DNA of 64,000 nt from Propionimicrobium sp. PCR01-08-3. Its GTDB lineage: Bacteria > Actinomycetota > Actinomycetes > Propionibacteriales > Propionibacteriaceae. The position numbers were made by a program, and so were the translations under genes. The stretch covers positions 558,001 to 622,000 of the forward strand of contig NZ_CP127390.1 in NCBI RefSeq assembly GCF_030286045.1. The letters run 5' to 3'. Of this stretch, positions 8,582-16,965 are shown in pieces. Position 1 is the first letter of the stretch; each line of letters starts with the position of its first letter. The notes beneath the pieces are model-generated. The model saw only the letters and a list, made by a program, of their open reading frames with translations, had not been told where the DNA came from and searched no databases.

Positions 8582-10684
8582 TCAGGCGGCGGCCTCCGCG
8601 GTCGCGGCGTCCTTCTTCTTGTTCGCGGCCAACTGCTTCAGGACGGTCACCACGAACGCGGCGACGAGAGTGCCTGCGACGATGCTGACCAGGAATCCCC
8701 AGAACGGATCAATGGCGAAGAAGACGAATACGCCGCCGTGTGGTGCTTTGGAGCCGACGCCAAGTGCCATGCACAGCGCGCCGGTCACGGCCCCGCCGGT
8801 CATCATCGACGGAATCACTCGCAGCGGATCGGCGGCCGCGAACGGAATCGCACCCTCAGAAATGAACGCGGCACCCAGCAGCCAGGCTGTCGTTCCGTTC
8901 TCGCGTTCTGCCTCGGTGTAAAGGTTGCGGCGAACCGTCGTCGACAGCGCCATCGCGAGCGGGCCGACCATGCCGGCCGCCATCACCGCGGCCATGATCG
9001 ACCATGATGCCTCGGTACCTTGCGAAAGTCCTGCGGTCGCGAACAGGTACGCGGCCTTGTTGACCGGGCCACCCAGGTCGAAGCACATCATCAAACCGAG
9101 GATCACGCCGAGCAGCACGGCGGAGGTTCCGGTCATGCCGGTCAGCCAGTCTTGCAGGCTGGTCATCAGGGACGCGAGCGGGCGTCCGAGCAGGAGCAGC
9201 ATCAGCGACCCGACAAGCAGCGTCGTGACGAGCGGAATGATCACCACCGGCATCAGACCGGCGAGCCAGCGCGGCGGCCTGAGCGACGCCAACCACATCG
9301 CGAGCAAACCGGCGAGAATGCCTGTCACCAGGCCACCGATGAACCCCGCACCGATCGCCACCGACAGCGCGCCGCCGATAAAGCCTGGGGCGATGCCGGG
9401 GCGTCCGGCCAGACCGAAGGCCACATAGCCGCTCAACGCGGCAACCAAGAAGCCCATGCCCCAACCACCGAGGGCGTTGAAGACAGCACCCAGATACAGC
9501 GCCATTCCGGCAGCTGATGTCGTTGCCATGCCGGCGGCAGTCTCATAGGTCTGGGCGTCCGGCAGATTCCACAGCGAATAGTTGAGCGCCACGTCTTCGG
9601 CGACGAACGACACGTCATAGCCTCCGACGGCGAAGCCAAGAGCCGTCAACAATCCACCGGCAGCAACGAACGGGATCATGTAAGAGACGCCGGTCATCAC
9701 AGATTGTTGAATGCGTTTGCCCCAGCCGACTTTCGCTCCGCTGGTGGCGGCAGCATCCGAACCGGTTCCCGAACCACCGGCGACGCGCACCGCGTTCGGG
9801 TCTTCGGCGGCAGCAACCGCCTCGTCCAGCATCTTGCCGGGCTCATTCATCGGACGCTTCACGCTCGATTCGATCACCGGCATGCCGGCAAAGCGATCGC
9901 GTCCGGAAATACCCACATCGGCGGCGATGATGATAGCGCCCGCCTTGGCGATGACCTCGGGCGTGAACGGATCGATGCCGCCCGACCCTTGGGTCTCGAC
10001 GTGCAATTCGATGCCCTTCTCCTTGGCGGCTTCCTCGAGTGCTTCGGCCGCCATGTAGGTGTGGGCGATGCCGGTCGGGCACGAGGTGATGGCCAGCAGC
10101 ACGGGCTTATCGTTCGCGGCTGGCTGCGTGGCGGAGTCAACGGCGGGTTCGTCGGCGGCGCGGGCAGGTGGCGCGGATTCGTCGGCGGCCCGCGCGGGCG
10201 GCGCAGATGTGGTTTCGGCCGGCTTCGCCTCTTCGGGCTGGACGACCTGCAAGATCAAGGACGCGGCTTCGTCCGGAGTGGCGGCCGAGCGCAAAGCAGC
10301 CAGGAAATCCTTGCGCACCAACGACCGGGACAGTTTCGCCAACAACTTCATATGAGCATCGCCGGTGCCCTCGGGAGCAGCGATACCGATGATCAGGTCG
10401 GCGGGGCCGTCCTTCGATCCGAAATCGACCGGTTCGGCCAGCCTGATCAGCCCCAGCGAGGCCTGAGTCACGGCGTCGGCGCGGCAATGCGGAATCGCGA
10501 TTCCACCGGGCATGCCGGTGGCGAACTGAGCCTCACGTTTCTCGAACGCTTCTTGCAGACCTTGCCGATCTGCGCGCCCGCTGGCCGCGATCAGTTCGGC
10601 CATTTCGGCGATGACTGCATGTTTATCGCCGGTGATCGAGGCATCGAGCCTTACTAACTCGGGGGTGATGAGCGGTTCTGCCAT
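8582..10684 (-). CDS. fruA: Fructose-specific PTS transporter, EIIABC in one chain
   Basis: Takes up and phosphorylates fructose at the membrane, using phosphate relayed from HPr. Order in the 700-residue chain: EIIA (about 1-150) with phospho-accepting His66 in AIPHCRAD; linker; EIIB (about 192-290) with Cys202 in ITSCPTGIAHT; EIIC (about 330-680) with many transmembrane helices. The A-B linker holds two adjacent copies of APPARAADE, a tandem 30-base repeat. The ATG is preceded by AGAGAGG. No fruK or regulator is adjacent in the window; HPr is encoded at 16.1 kb. Confidence 0.95.
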   Translation of the reverse strand: MAEPLITPELVRLDASITGDKHAVIAEMAELIAASGRADRQGLQEAFEKREAQFATGMPGGIAIPHCRADAVTQASLGLIRLAEPVDFGSKDGPADLIIGIAAPEGTGDAHMKLLAKLSRSLVRKDFLAALRSAATPDEAASLILQVVQPEEAKPAETTSAPPARAADESAPPARAADEPAVDSATQPAANDKPVLLAITSCPTGIAHTYMAAEALEEAAKEKGIELHVETQGSGGIDPFTPEVIAKAGAIIIAADVGISGRDRFAGMPVIESSVKRPMNEPGKMLDEAVAAAEDPNAVRVAGGSGTGSDAAATSGAKVGWGKRIQQSVMTGVSYMIPFVAAGGLLTALGFAVGGYDVSFVAEDVALNYSLWNLPDAQTYETAAGMATTSAAGMALYLGAVFNALGGWGMGFLVAALSGYVAFGLAGRPGIAPGFIGGALSVAIGAGFIGGLVTGILAGLLAMWLASLRPPRWLAGLMPVVIIPLVTTLLVGSLMLLLLGRPLASLMTSLQDWLTGMTGTSAVLLGVILGLMMCFDLGGPVNKAAYLFATAGLSQGTEASWSIMAAVMAAGMVGPLAMALSTTVRRNLYTEAERENGTTAWLLGAAFISEGAIPFAAADPLRVIPSMMTGGAVTGALCMALGVGSKAPHGGVFVFFAIDPFWGFLVSIVAGTLVAAFVVTVLKQLAANKKKDAATAEAAA

Positions 10685-10923
10685 TGTGTTACCTCTCTGA
10701 TCGCGACTACGCGAAGTATCAAAGGAGTACTACCGTGGGCTCATTCTTTCAGGTTGCCCGTCGGCTCCGCTATGAATCGCCGCTATGAGTAAGGTCCCTC
10801 CAGAGAATTACTGCTGCGACGCATTGATTCTCTGTCAGTCCCTAAGATCCCCTGGCAAACTGAGGCTGCCCTAACCAAACCCCTGTGCCGGGTCATTATG
10901 GCAGATGTGCGAAGCTGGAGAGC

Positions 10924-13900
10924 GTGGCAGTAGAAAAAACGTGGGAAACAATGGACGGCAACGAGGCAGCCGCGCGCGTGGCGCACGCCCTCAGCGAAGT
11001 CATCGCGATCTACCCGATCACCCCCTCGTCACCGATGGCCGAATCATCGGACGCCTGGAGCACCGCCGGACGCACGAACATCTGGGGGGAGGTACCCGAG
11101 GTCATCGAGATGCAGTCCGAGGCCGGAGCCGCCGGTGCCCTGCACGGAGCGGTCACCAAGGGCACGTTGGGCACGACCTTCACCGCCTCCCAGGGCCTGC
11201 TGCTGATGATCCCGAATATGTACAAGATCGCCGGTGAACTCACCCCGGCCGTCATTCACGTCGCCGCACGTACGGTCGCCACCCATGCGCTGAGCATCTT
11301 CGGTGACCATTCCGATGTGATGGGCTGCCGGATGACCGGCTGGGCGATGCTCTGTGCGTCCAGCGTGCAGGAGGCACACGACTTCGCGCTCGTCTCGCAC
11401 GCCGCCACGCTTCGCAGCCGGGTACCCTTCCTGCATTTCTTCGACGGCTTCCGCACCTCTCACGAAGAGAACAAGATTCAGACGCTGGGACGCGACGATC
11501 TGCGCGCACTCGTCCGCGAGGAAGACGTGCTGGCTAACCGGCAGCGCGGGCTGACCCCCGATGCCCCGACGATCCGCGGCACGGCCCAGAACCCCGATGT
11601 CTTCTTCCAGGCCCGCGAAGCGTCCAACGTCTTCTACGACGCCGTGCCCAGCATCGTCGCCGAGGTCTTCGACGAGTTGGCCGAGCGCACCGGACGCCGC
11701 TACTCACTGGTCGACTACCACGGCGCGCCCGATGCCGAACGCGTGGCCATCGTGATGGGCTCTGCCTGGGGCACCACCTGCGAAGCAGTCGATGAACTGG
11801 TCGCCCGTGGCGAGAAGGTCGGTGCCGCCACGCTCCGGCTCTATCGTCCGTTCCCGGTCGAGGCATTGATCGACGCACTCCCCACGACAACCAAGACGAT
11901 CGCGGTGCTCGACCGCACGAAGGAACCTGGTGCTACCGGCGAACCGCTGTTCGCCGACGTCATGGTGGCCGCGGCCGAGAACGTCTCGCACTTCGATTCC
12001 GGCATGCCGAAGCTGATCGGCGGACGTTATGGCTTGTCGAGCAAAGAATTCACGCCGGCGATGGCCGCCGCGGTGTTCAACGAACTCGCCAAGACCGAAC
12101 CCAAGAAGCGGTTCACCGTCGGCATCAACGACGACGTCACCCACCTGTCCCTGCCGGTGCCCGATGACTTCCGCCCTGCCTCGAATGCCCTGTCGGCGGT
12201 CTTCTACGGCCTGGGCTCGGACGGCACGGTCGGCGCGTCCAAGAACTCGGTGAAGATCATCGGTTCGGACGACGGCCGCTATGCCCAGGGCTACTTCGTC
12301 TATGACTCCCGCAAGTCGGGGGCGACCACGGTCAGCCACCTGCGGTTCGGCGACCAGCCGATCAACTCCGCCTACCTGATCGATCAGGCCGACTTCGTCG
12401 CGGTGCATCAGTTCGAACTGCTCTTCCAGATGCGCACCCTCGATCTGGCCAAACCGGGCGCCACCGTGCTGGTCAATTCACCCTATGGTGATCGCACCTG
12501 GGACGAGCTGCCCGCCGAAGTGCGCGATCTTATCAAGGACCATGATCTGAAGGTCTGGATCATCGACGCCGCCGCGGTGGCGCACCAGGCGGGCCTGGGC
12601 AAGCGCATCAACACCGTCATGCAGCCCTGCTTCTTCTACCTGTCGGGTGTGGTCTCCCGCGAAGACGCGATCGCCCGCATCAAGTCGTCGGTCGAGCAGA
12701 CCTATGGACGCCGCGGCCGCGCCGTGGTCGAGCGGAACTTCGCTGCCATCGATGGCGCCATCGCCGCCCTCGAGCCGTTGAAGATCACTGAGGACGACGA
12801 ACTCAACCTGCACCGGATGCCGCCGATGCCCGACGCCGCACCCGACTTCGTCAAGAGCGTCACCGCCACCATGCTGCGCGGCGAAGGCGATCTGCTGCCG
12901 GTCAGCGCGCTGCCGGTGGACGGCACCTGGCCCAGCGGCACCTCAAAGTACGAGAAGCGCGGCATCGCCGAAGAGATCCCGATCTGGGATTCCAGCCTGT
13001 GCATCGACTGTGGCAAATGCGCGATCGTCTGCCCGCATTCGGCGATCCGCATCAAGGTCACTCCCGAAGAGGGCTTGGAGGGCGCTCCGGACACCTTGCA
13101 GTCGAAGAACTATCGCGACCGCAACCTCAAGGGTCACCAGCTGATCGTCCAGGTCGCGCCGGATGACTGCACCGGCTGCGGAATCTGTGTCGACGTCTGC
13201 CCGGCCCGCTCGAAGACCGAGGTGAAGCACAAGTCGATCAATCTGGAGCCGCGCCGCGAGCACCTGGAGGCCGAGCGCGCGAACTATGACTTCTTCCTTG
13301 GCATTCCCGATATCGACCGCACCAAGGTGCGCCACGATCAGGTCAAGGGGGCCGCTCAGCTGGAGCCGCTGTTCGAGTATTCGCTGGCCTGCTCCGGCTG
13401 CGGCGAGACTCCGTATATCCGTACCTTGACCCAGTTGTTCGGTGACCGCTTGGTGATGGCGAACGCGACCGGGTGTTCGTCCATCTATGGTGGCAATCTG
13501 CCGACCAGCCCGTTCACCACGAACGCCGAGGGCCGCGGTCCGACCTGGAGCAATTCGCTGTTCGAGGACAACGCCGAGTTTGGTCTGGGCATGCGGCTCG
13601 CCTGGGAGATGCAGAACAAGCAGGCCCGCGGTCTGCTGCGTGGCCTGTCCGGGGACCTGGGCGAAGATCTGGTGTCGTCCATCTTGGACGCGGAGCAGAG
13701 CGACGAGGGCGGCATCATCGCCCAGCGCGAGCGGGTCGCAGCTTTGAAGCAAGCGCTCGAAGGTGTGGATGATCCGAAGGCTGTCAGGCTGTTGAGCCTG
13801 GCCAATGAGCTGGTGAACAAGAGTTTCTGGATCGTTGGCGGCGATGGCTGGGCCTACGACATCGGTTCGGGTGGTCTCGACCACGTGCTCGGCTCGGGAC

Positions 13901-14526
13901 GCAACGTCAACGTGCTGGTGCTCGACACCGAGGTGTACTCGAATACCGGCGGCCAGGCTTCCAAGGCCACGCCGCGCGGCGCGTCCGCGAAGTTCGCGAC
14001 TGCCGGCAAGTCATCGCCGAAGAAGGATCTCGGCATGATCGCGCAGGCCTATGGCAACGTCTATGTGGCGCAGATCGCGATGGGCGCCAATCAGCAGCAG
14101 ACGGTTCGTGCGCTGATGGAGGCCGAGGCGTGGGACGGCCCGAGCATCGTGATCGCCTACTCGACCTGCATCTCGCACGGCATCGACATGCAGACCTCGA
14201 TGAGCCATCAGGCCAACGCGGTGGCCACCGGATACTGGCCGCTCTACCGGTACCGTCCGACCGAGGAGGCCGAGGGCACCCCGCTGCACCTCGATTCGAA
14301 GGCACCCGTGGGCGCGGTCGCTGACTTCATGAGCGACGAGGCCAGATTCTCGATGTTGAAGCGCTCCAACCCCGAGCGGGCAGCGCACCTGTTCGCGCTG
14401 GCCCAAGCGGATGCGGACGAGCGCTGGCACTATTACAGCCAGCTGGCCGGAGTGCAGCGGGCGATGCCTGCTCAGCAGGCGGCTGCGTCCGTGGACGATG
14501 CCGAATCTGGGGCGAAGGAGAACTGA
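10924..14526 (+). CDS. nifJ: Pyruvate:ferredoxin (flavodoxin) oxidoreductase, single-chain
   Basis: Oxidatively decarboxylates pyruvate to acetyl-CoA and CO2, passing electrons to ferredoxin or flavodoxin. The 1200-residue chain has the fused domain order: N-terminal pyruvate domain (IAIYPITPSSPMAE), gamma domain, a two-[4Fe-4S] ferredoxin domain near residues 690-755 (CIDCGKCAIVCP and CTGCGICVDVCP), and a C-terminal thiamine-diphosphate domain with the proximal cluster cysteines (CSGCGE, TGCSSIYGG, YSTCISHG). The GTG at 10924 is chosen because GGAG lies just upstream. It is followed by a dihydroorotate-dehydrogenase-like gene, a pairing seen in other anaerobes. Confidence 0.95.
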   Translation: MAVEKTWETMDGNEAAARVAHALSEVIAIYPITPSSPMAESSDAWSTAGRTNIWGEVPEVIEMQSEAGAAGALHGAVTKGTLGTTFTASQGLLLMIPNMYKIAGELTPAVIHVAARTVATHALSIFGDHSDVMGCRMTGWAMLCASSVQEAHDFALVSHAATLRSRVPFLHFFDGFRTSHEENKIQTLGRDDLRALVREEDVLANRQRGLTPDAPTIRGTAQNPDVFFQAREASNVFYDAVPSIVAEVFDELAERTGRRYSLVDYHGAPDAERVAIVMGSAWGTTCEAVDELVARGEKVGAATLRLYRPFPVEALIDALPTTTKTIAVLDRTKEPGATGEPLFADVMVAAAENVSHFDSGMPKLIGGRYGLSSKEFTPAMAAAVFNELAKTEPKKRFTVGINDDVTHLSLPVPDDFRPASNALSAVFYGLGSDGTVGASKNSVKIIGSDDGRYAQGYFVYDSRKSGATTVSHLRFGDQPINSAYLIDQADFVAVHQFELLFQMRTLDLAKPGATVLVNSPYGDRTWDELPAEVRDLIKDHDLKVWIIDAAAVAHQAGLGKRINTVMQPCFFYLSGVVSREDAIARIKSSVEQTYGRRGRAVVERNFAAIDGAIAALEPLKITEDDELNLHRMPPMPDAAPDFVKSVTATMLRGEGDLLPVSALPVDGTWPSGTSKYEKRGIAEEIPIWDSSLCIDCGKCAIVCPHSAIRIKVTPEEGLEGAPDTLQSKNYRDRNLKGHQLIVQVAPDDCTGCGICVDVCPARSKTEVKHKSINLEPRREHLEAERANYDFFLGIPDIDRTKVRHDQVKGAAQLEPLFEYSLACSGCGETPYIRTLTQLFGDRLVMANATGCSSIYGGNLPTSPFTTNAEGRGPTWSNSLFEDNAEFGLGMRLAWEMQNKQARGLLRGLSGDLGEDLVSSILDAEQSDEGGIIAQRERVAALKQALEGVDDPKAVRLLSLANELVNKSFWIVGGDGWAYDIGSGGLDHVLGSGRNVNVLVLDTEVYSNTGGQASKATPRGASAKFATAGKSSPKKDLGMIAQAYGNVYVAQIAMGANQQQTVRALMEAEAWDGPSIVIAYSTCISHGIDMQTSMSHQANAVATGYWPLYRYRPTEEAEGTPLHLDSKAPVGAVADFMSDEARFSMLKRSNPERAAHLFALAQADADERWHYYSQLAGVQRAMPAQQAAASVDDAESGAKEN

Positions 14527-14528
14527 CG

Positions 14529-14648
14529 GTGGCAGAACTGATCGGGCTTCGAGGTACATCCGCATGGAGCAGCTGGGCCATTGCGTCCGGCGCCCAGAGA
14601 TTGGGCGCGACGGGCAACGATGCCGAAGCGGGAACGAAGGGGAACTGA
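14529..14648 (+). CDS. Small ORF (39 residues) between nifJ and the DHOD-like gene
   Basis: A GTG with a strong AAGGAG upstream opens 39 codons ending in TGA three bases before the next gene. The product (AELIGLRGTSAWSSWAIASG...) matches nothing I know. Its last codons (NDAEAGTKGN) and its ribosome-binding context repeat those at the end of nifJ (DDAESGAKEN), and its first residues (AELI) resemble those of the next gene (ADLT). It may be a translated spacer produced by duplication of the gene junction rather than a functional protein. Confidence 0.35.
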   Translation: MAELIGLRGTSAWSSWAIASGAQRLGATGNDAEAGTKGN

Positions 14649-14651
14649 GCG

Positions 14652-15647
14652 ATGGCCGACCTGACAACCTCGTATCTGGGTTTGGAGTTGCGCTCGCCGA
14701 TCATCGCATCGTGCAGCCCGCTGACCGGACGAGAGGACTCGCTGCTGCAGTTGGCCGAGAACGGCGCGGGTGCGGTGGTGCTGCCCAGCCTGTTCCAGGA
14801 GGAGGCCGAGGCCGAAGAACTGGCCGCGTCCGACCTGATGGACATCGGCGACGATTTTGCCGAGTTCGCGTCGGCTCCGCTGCCCGAGATCGACTTCACC
14901 GATGTCGGCCCGGCCCGGCATGTTGAATGGCTGCGGCGGGCCAAGGAGCTCGTCCAGATTCCGGTGATTGCCAGCGTCAACGGGTCGAAGGTGGGGGACT
15001 GGGCCAAATATGCGCGGCTGATGGCGGAGGCCGGGGCCGACGCGATCGAACTCAACCTGTATTCGGTGAATGCGGATCCCGGCGAGTCGTCGGCCGAGGT
15101 CGAGGCGCGGTACCTGGAGATCATCGAGTCGGTCCGTGGACGCATCGAGGTGCCGTTGGCGGTCAAGCTGTCTCAACATTTCACCGGCTTGAGCGCATTT
15201 GCCCGGCGAGCCGACGAGGCCGGCGCCGACGGACTGGTGCTCTTCAACCGCTTCTACGGCGCCGAAATCAATCTGGATTCGCTTGCCTTAGAAAGTCGGT
15301 TGGCATTGTCCTCTCCCGAGGAGTTGCGTTTCGTGCTGCGCTGGATAGGGATCCTGCGGGCCCAACGTCCGGGCTTGTCGCTGGCGGCCACCTCCGGCGT
15401 GCACAGTGGTTTGGACGCACTGAAGGCGTTGCTGGTCGGTGCCAATGTGGCGTGCACGGCGTCCGCGCTGCTGCACAACGGCCCGGGGCACCTCAAGGTG
15501 ATGCTGCATGAACTGGACGCCTGGTTGGACGAGCACGACTACGAGTCGGTGAAGCAACTGCAGGGCTCAATGAGCGCGGCAAACGTGCCCGACCCGGGCC
15601 AGTTCGAGCGGGCCCAGTACATGAAGGTCATCACCTCGTCCTTGTGA
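14652..15647 (+). CDS. Dihydroorotate dehydrogenase-like flavoprotein paired with PFOR
   Basis: 331-residue FMN-type TIM barrel of the DHOD superfamily. It shows GLELRSPIIASCSPLTG at the N-terminus, ASVNGSKVGDWAKYA, IELNLYSVN (the substrate-side Asn pair) and a C-terminal phosphate-binding region (LAATSGVHSGLDALKALLVGAN). It is annotated as a DHOD-like protein rather than true PyrD because no pyrimidine genes are near and it lies immediately after pyruvate:ferredoxin oxidoreductase, a recurrent association in anaerobic bacteria. Its real substrate is unknown. AAGGGG lies about nine bases before the ATG. Confidence 0.8.
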   Translation: MADLTTSYLGLELRSPIIASCSPLTGREDSLLQLAENGAGAVVLPSLFQEEAEAEELAASDLMDIGDDFAEFASAPLPEIDFTDVGPARHVEWLRRAKELVQIPVIASVNGSKVGDWAKYARLMAEAGADAIELNLYSVNADPGESSAEVEARYLEIIESVRGRIEVPLAVKLSQHFTGLSAFARRADEAGADGLVLFNRFYGAEINLDSLALESRLALSSPEELRFVLRWIGILRAQRPGLSLAATSGVHSGLDALKALLVGANVACTASALLHNGPGHLKVMLHELDAWLDEHDYESVKQLQGSMSAANVPDPGQFERAQYMKVITSSL

Positions 15648-15692
15648 TCAACCCACTCTTCGGCGGCATCGTCGATTCAGGGATGGGCGAGC

Positions 15693-15705
15693 TAACGTTG
15701 AAACC
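15693..15705 (+). promoter_or_regulatory. Candidate leaderless promoter -10 for the DUF1992 gene
   Basis: TAACGT (15693-15698) is seven bases before the ATG at 15706, with no Shine-Dalgarno. Confidence 0.45.
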
Positions 15706-16020
15706 ATGGCTGAGGATCCGGCGCCGCGCTACGAATCATTTATTGACCGGCTGGTCCGCGAGGCGACCGAGCGGGGAGAGTTCGATCATCTGCCAGGCAA
15801 AGGCCAACCTCTGCACTTGAAATGGGTTGGTGACCCCGACTGGTGCTCCTCGCGCTTCGCGCTCGTCAACAATTTCGTCGGCCTCGGCAGCTCGAGCAAG
15901 CTCGGCTGCGCTCGGCCTTCCTCATTGTGGATCAAGGAAAAACTGGAACGCGAGAATCTGACCGGCGGAGAGTTGCGACGCCAATTCAAAGACCGCGGAC
16001 GTGATTCGCGGCCAAGCTGA
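15706..16020 (+). CDS. DUF1992 (DnaJ-C28-like) protein with an in-frame palindromic-element insertion
   Basis: The N-terminus (YESFIDRLVREATERGEFDHLPGKGQPL) and the motif DPDW-WIKEKLERENL are the DUF1992 signature; the family has no settled function. Between the two tryptophans of that signature the protein has 28 extra residues (CSSRFALVNNFVGLGSS...ARPSSL), encoded by 15844-15927. These 84 bases carry the same palindrome as the repeats at 27.98-28.17 kb. The insertion keeps the frame, so a 104-residue protein is still readable. The tail after GGELRRQFKDR looks short compared with relatives I remember, so function is uncertain. Confidence 0.8.
   Translation: MAEDPAPRYESFIDRLVREATERGEFDHLPGKGQPLHLKWVGDPDWCSSRFALVNNFVGLGSSSKLGCARPSSLWIKEKLERENLTGGELRRQFKDRGRDSRPS
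15844..15927 (-). repeat. Palindromic repeat R1, copy A (inside the DUF1992 gene)
   Basis: 84-base segment inserted in frame. Its core, 15880-15917, is a 38-base imperfect palindrome read on the minus strand as GGCC-GAGCG-CAGC-C-GAGC-TT-GCTC-GA-GCTG-CCGA-GGCC. It matches the cores at 28008-28044 and 28087-28124. A second short hairpin (GCGC-TTC-GCGC) lies in 15850-15865. The element has no room for a protein of its own. Confidence 0.8.
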
Positions 16021-16046
16021 CAGGCTGTGGCCCGACGCCGTAAGAT
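16017..16046 (+). promoter_or_regulatory. Candidate ptsH promoter
   Basis: CTGACA (16017-16022) and TAAGAT (16041-16046) are separated by 18 bases, upstream of the leadered ptsH gene. The fit to a housekeeping promoter is moderate. Confidence 0.4.
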
Positions 16047-16135
16047 TCTGGCCAATCAGAGATTGCGCTAGTGGCTTCGTGATAGATCGCGAGCAGCGGG
16101 GCGGTCTCGTGAAGCCGATTCAAAGGAGATATGCC

Positions 16136-16393
16136 ATGGCCAAGAAGACCGTCGTTGTTGGCTCGTCGGTTGGACTGCACGCCCGCCCCGCGGCAACCGT
16201 TGCGGCAGCCGCAGGCGAGTATGACGATGAGATCACGATCGCTCTCGCTGACGGCGATCCGGTGGATGCATCCTCAGTGCTGCTCATCATGACCTTGGGC
16301 GCCGAACACGGCAGTGAGGTCACCGTAGAGTCCGACAATGCCGAGGCCGTGGACGCAATCGCAGCGCTCATCGAGAAGGATCTCGACGCCTGA
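16136..16393 (+). CDS. ptsH: Phosphocarrier protein HPr
   Basis: Small cytoplasmic phosphate carrier of the PTS that passes phosphate from enzyme I to sugar-specific EIIA domains such as that of fruA at 8.6-10.7 kb. The 85 residues include the active His15 in GLHARPA and a Ser46-Ser47 pair at the regulatory-serine position (DASSVLLIM). AAAGGAGAT immediately upstream and the MAKKTVVV start decide the ATG; a longer upstream frame lacks such a site. A strong terminator follows at 16410-16445. Enzyme I is not in the window. Confidence 0.95.
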   Translation: MAKKTVVVGSSVGLHARPAATVAAAAGEYDDEITIALADGDPVDASSVLLIMTLGAEHGSEVTVESDNAEAVDAIAALIEKDLDA

Positions 16394-16409
16394 CCTCGGG
16401 AGGCCACAC

Positions 16410-16445
16410 GTGGGCCTGCGCCATGAGGTTGCAGGCCCACTTTTT
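16410..16445. terminator. Intrinsic terminator between ptsH and the 2H phosphoesterase gene
   Basis: GTGGGCCTGC (16410-16419) pairs perfectly with GCAGGCCCAC (16431-16440) and is followed by TTTTT. It lies between convergent genes. The U-run serves ptsH; the stem may also act on the opposite strand. Confidence 0.9.
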
Positions 16446-16965
16446 ATGCTCCCAGCGTCCACCGCTCGATCAGGTGGCATTCGTTGGCGCGATACCAAAC
16501 CAATTCGAGCGAGTTCGCGCGTCCATGAACGGGCAGCGGCCGGGTGATCAACTTACGGGTGGATGCGACACTGACCGTCTCCGACAGCCGGTCCAAAGTC
16601 AAGTGAGGTAGCGGATCATCGCCGCCATACGGGTGCACATCGGCATGCGCCCGCCAGGCCGTGTGAATGAGCCTCTTGAACTGCCGCACCGGGTCCGCGC
16701 GCAGATAGATCGTGCCGCCGGGGAACACGGCGATATCAGCAAGCTCGAAATCGAAAGGTGAACTGGACGCCGCGAGGTCGGCTATCGCGTCCAGGTTCCA
16801 GGTGGTGATCGGTGCGAGCACAGTGATGTGCGCGTGGTGGAAGCCGGGATCGTCGCTCAGAAACGCGGTGTCGTAGAACCGGGTCCGATCGACGATCCAG
16901 TCTTCCATCTCCGGCACCGGTATCTGCAGAACCGCATGCCCGGGCCAGCCCGCGAGGTCGGTCAC
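16444..16965 (-). CDS. 2'-5' RNA ligase family (2H phosphoesterase) protein
   Basis: 173 residues with the two catalytic HxT motifs of the 2H phosphoesterase superfamily: HITV near residue 45 and HLTL near residue 121, separated by the expected pseudo-symmetric distance. Members hydrolyse or form 2'-5' or cyclic phosphodiester bonds in RNA or nucleotides; the substrate is not predictable. The start overlaps the end of the carboxylase alpha gene by four bases (ATGA), so it is the second gene of that operon. It ends against the ptsH terminator. Confidence 0.85.
   Translation of the reverse strand: MTDLAGWPGHAVLQIPVPEMEDWIVDRTRFYDTAFLSDDPGFHHAHITVLAPITTWNLDAIADLAASSSPFDFELADIAVFPGGTIYLRADPVRQFKRLIHTAWRAHADVHPYGGDDPLPHLTLDRLSETVSVASTRKLITRPLPVHGRANSLELVWYRANECHLIERWTLGA

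Noticed and set aside
10855-10890. TGAGGCTGCCCTAACC upstream of nifJ as an iron (DtxR/IdeR) box
   Set aside because: Only half-matches the TTAGG...CCTAA consensus and spacing; too weak to report as a site.
10783-10986. 67-codon minus-strand frame in the fruA-nifJ gap
   Set aside because: Cys/Arg/His-rich shadow-like composition, overlaps the nifJ start; the region is better explained as the two divergent promoters.
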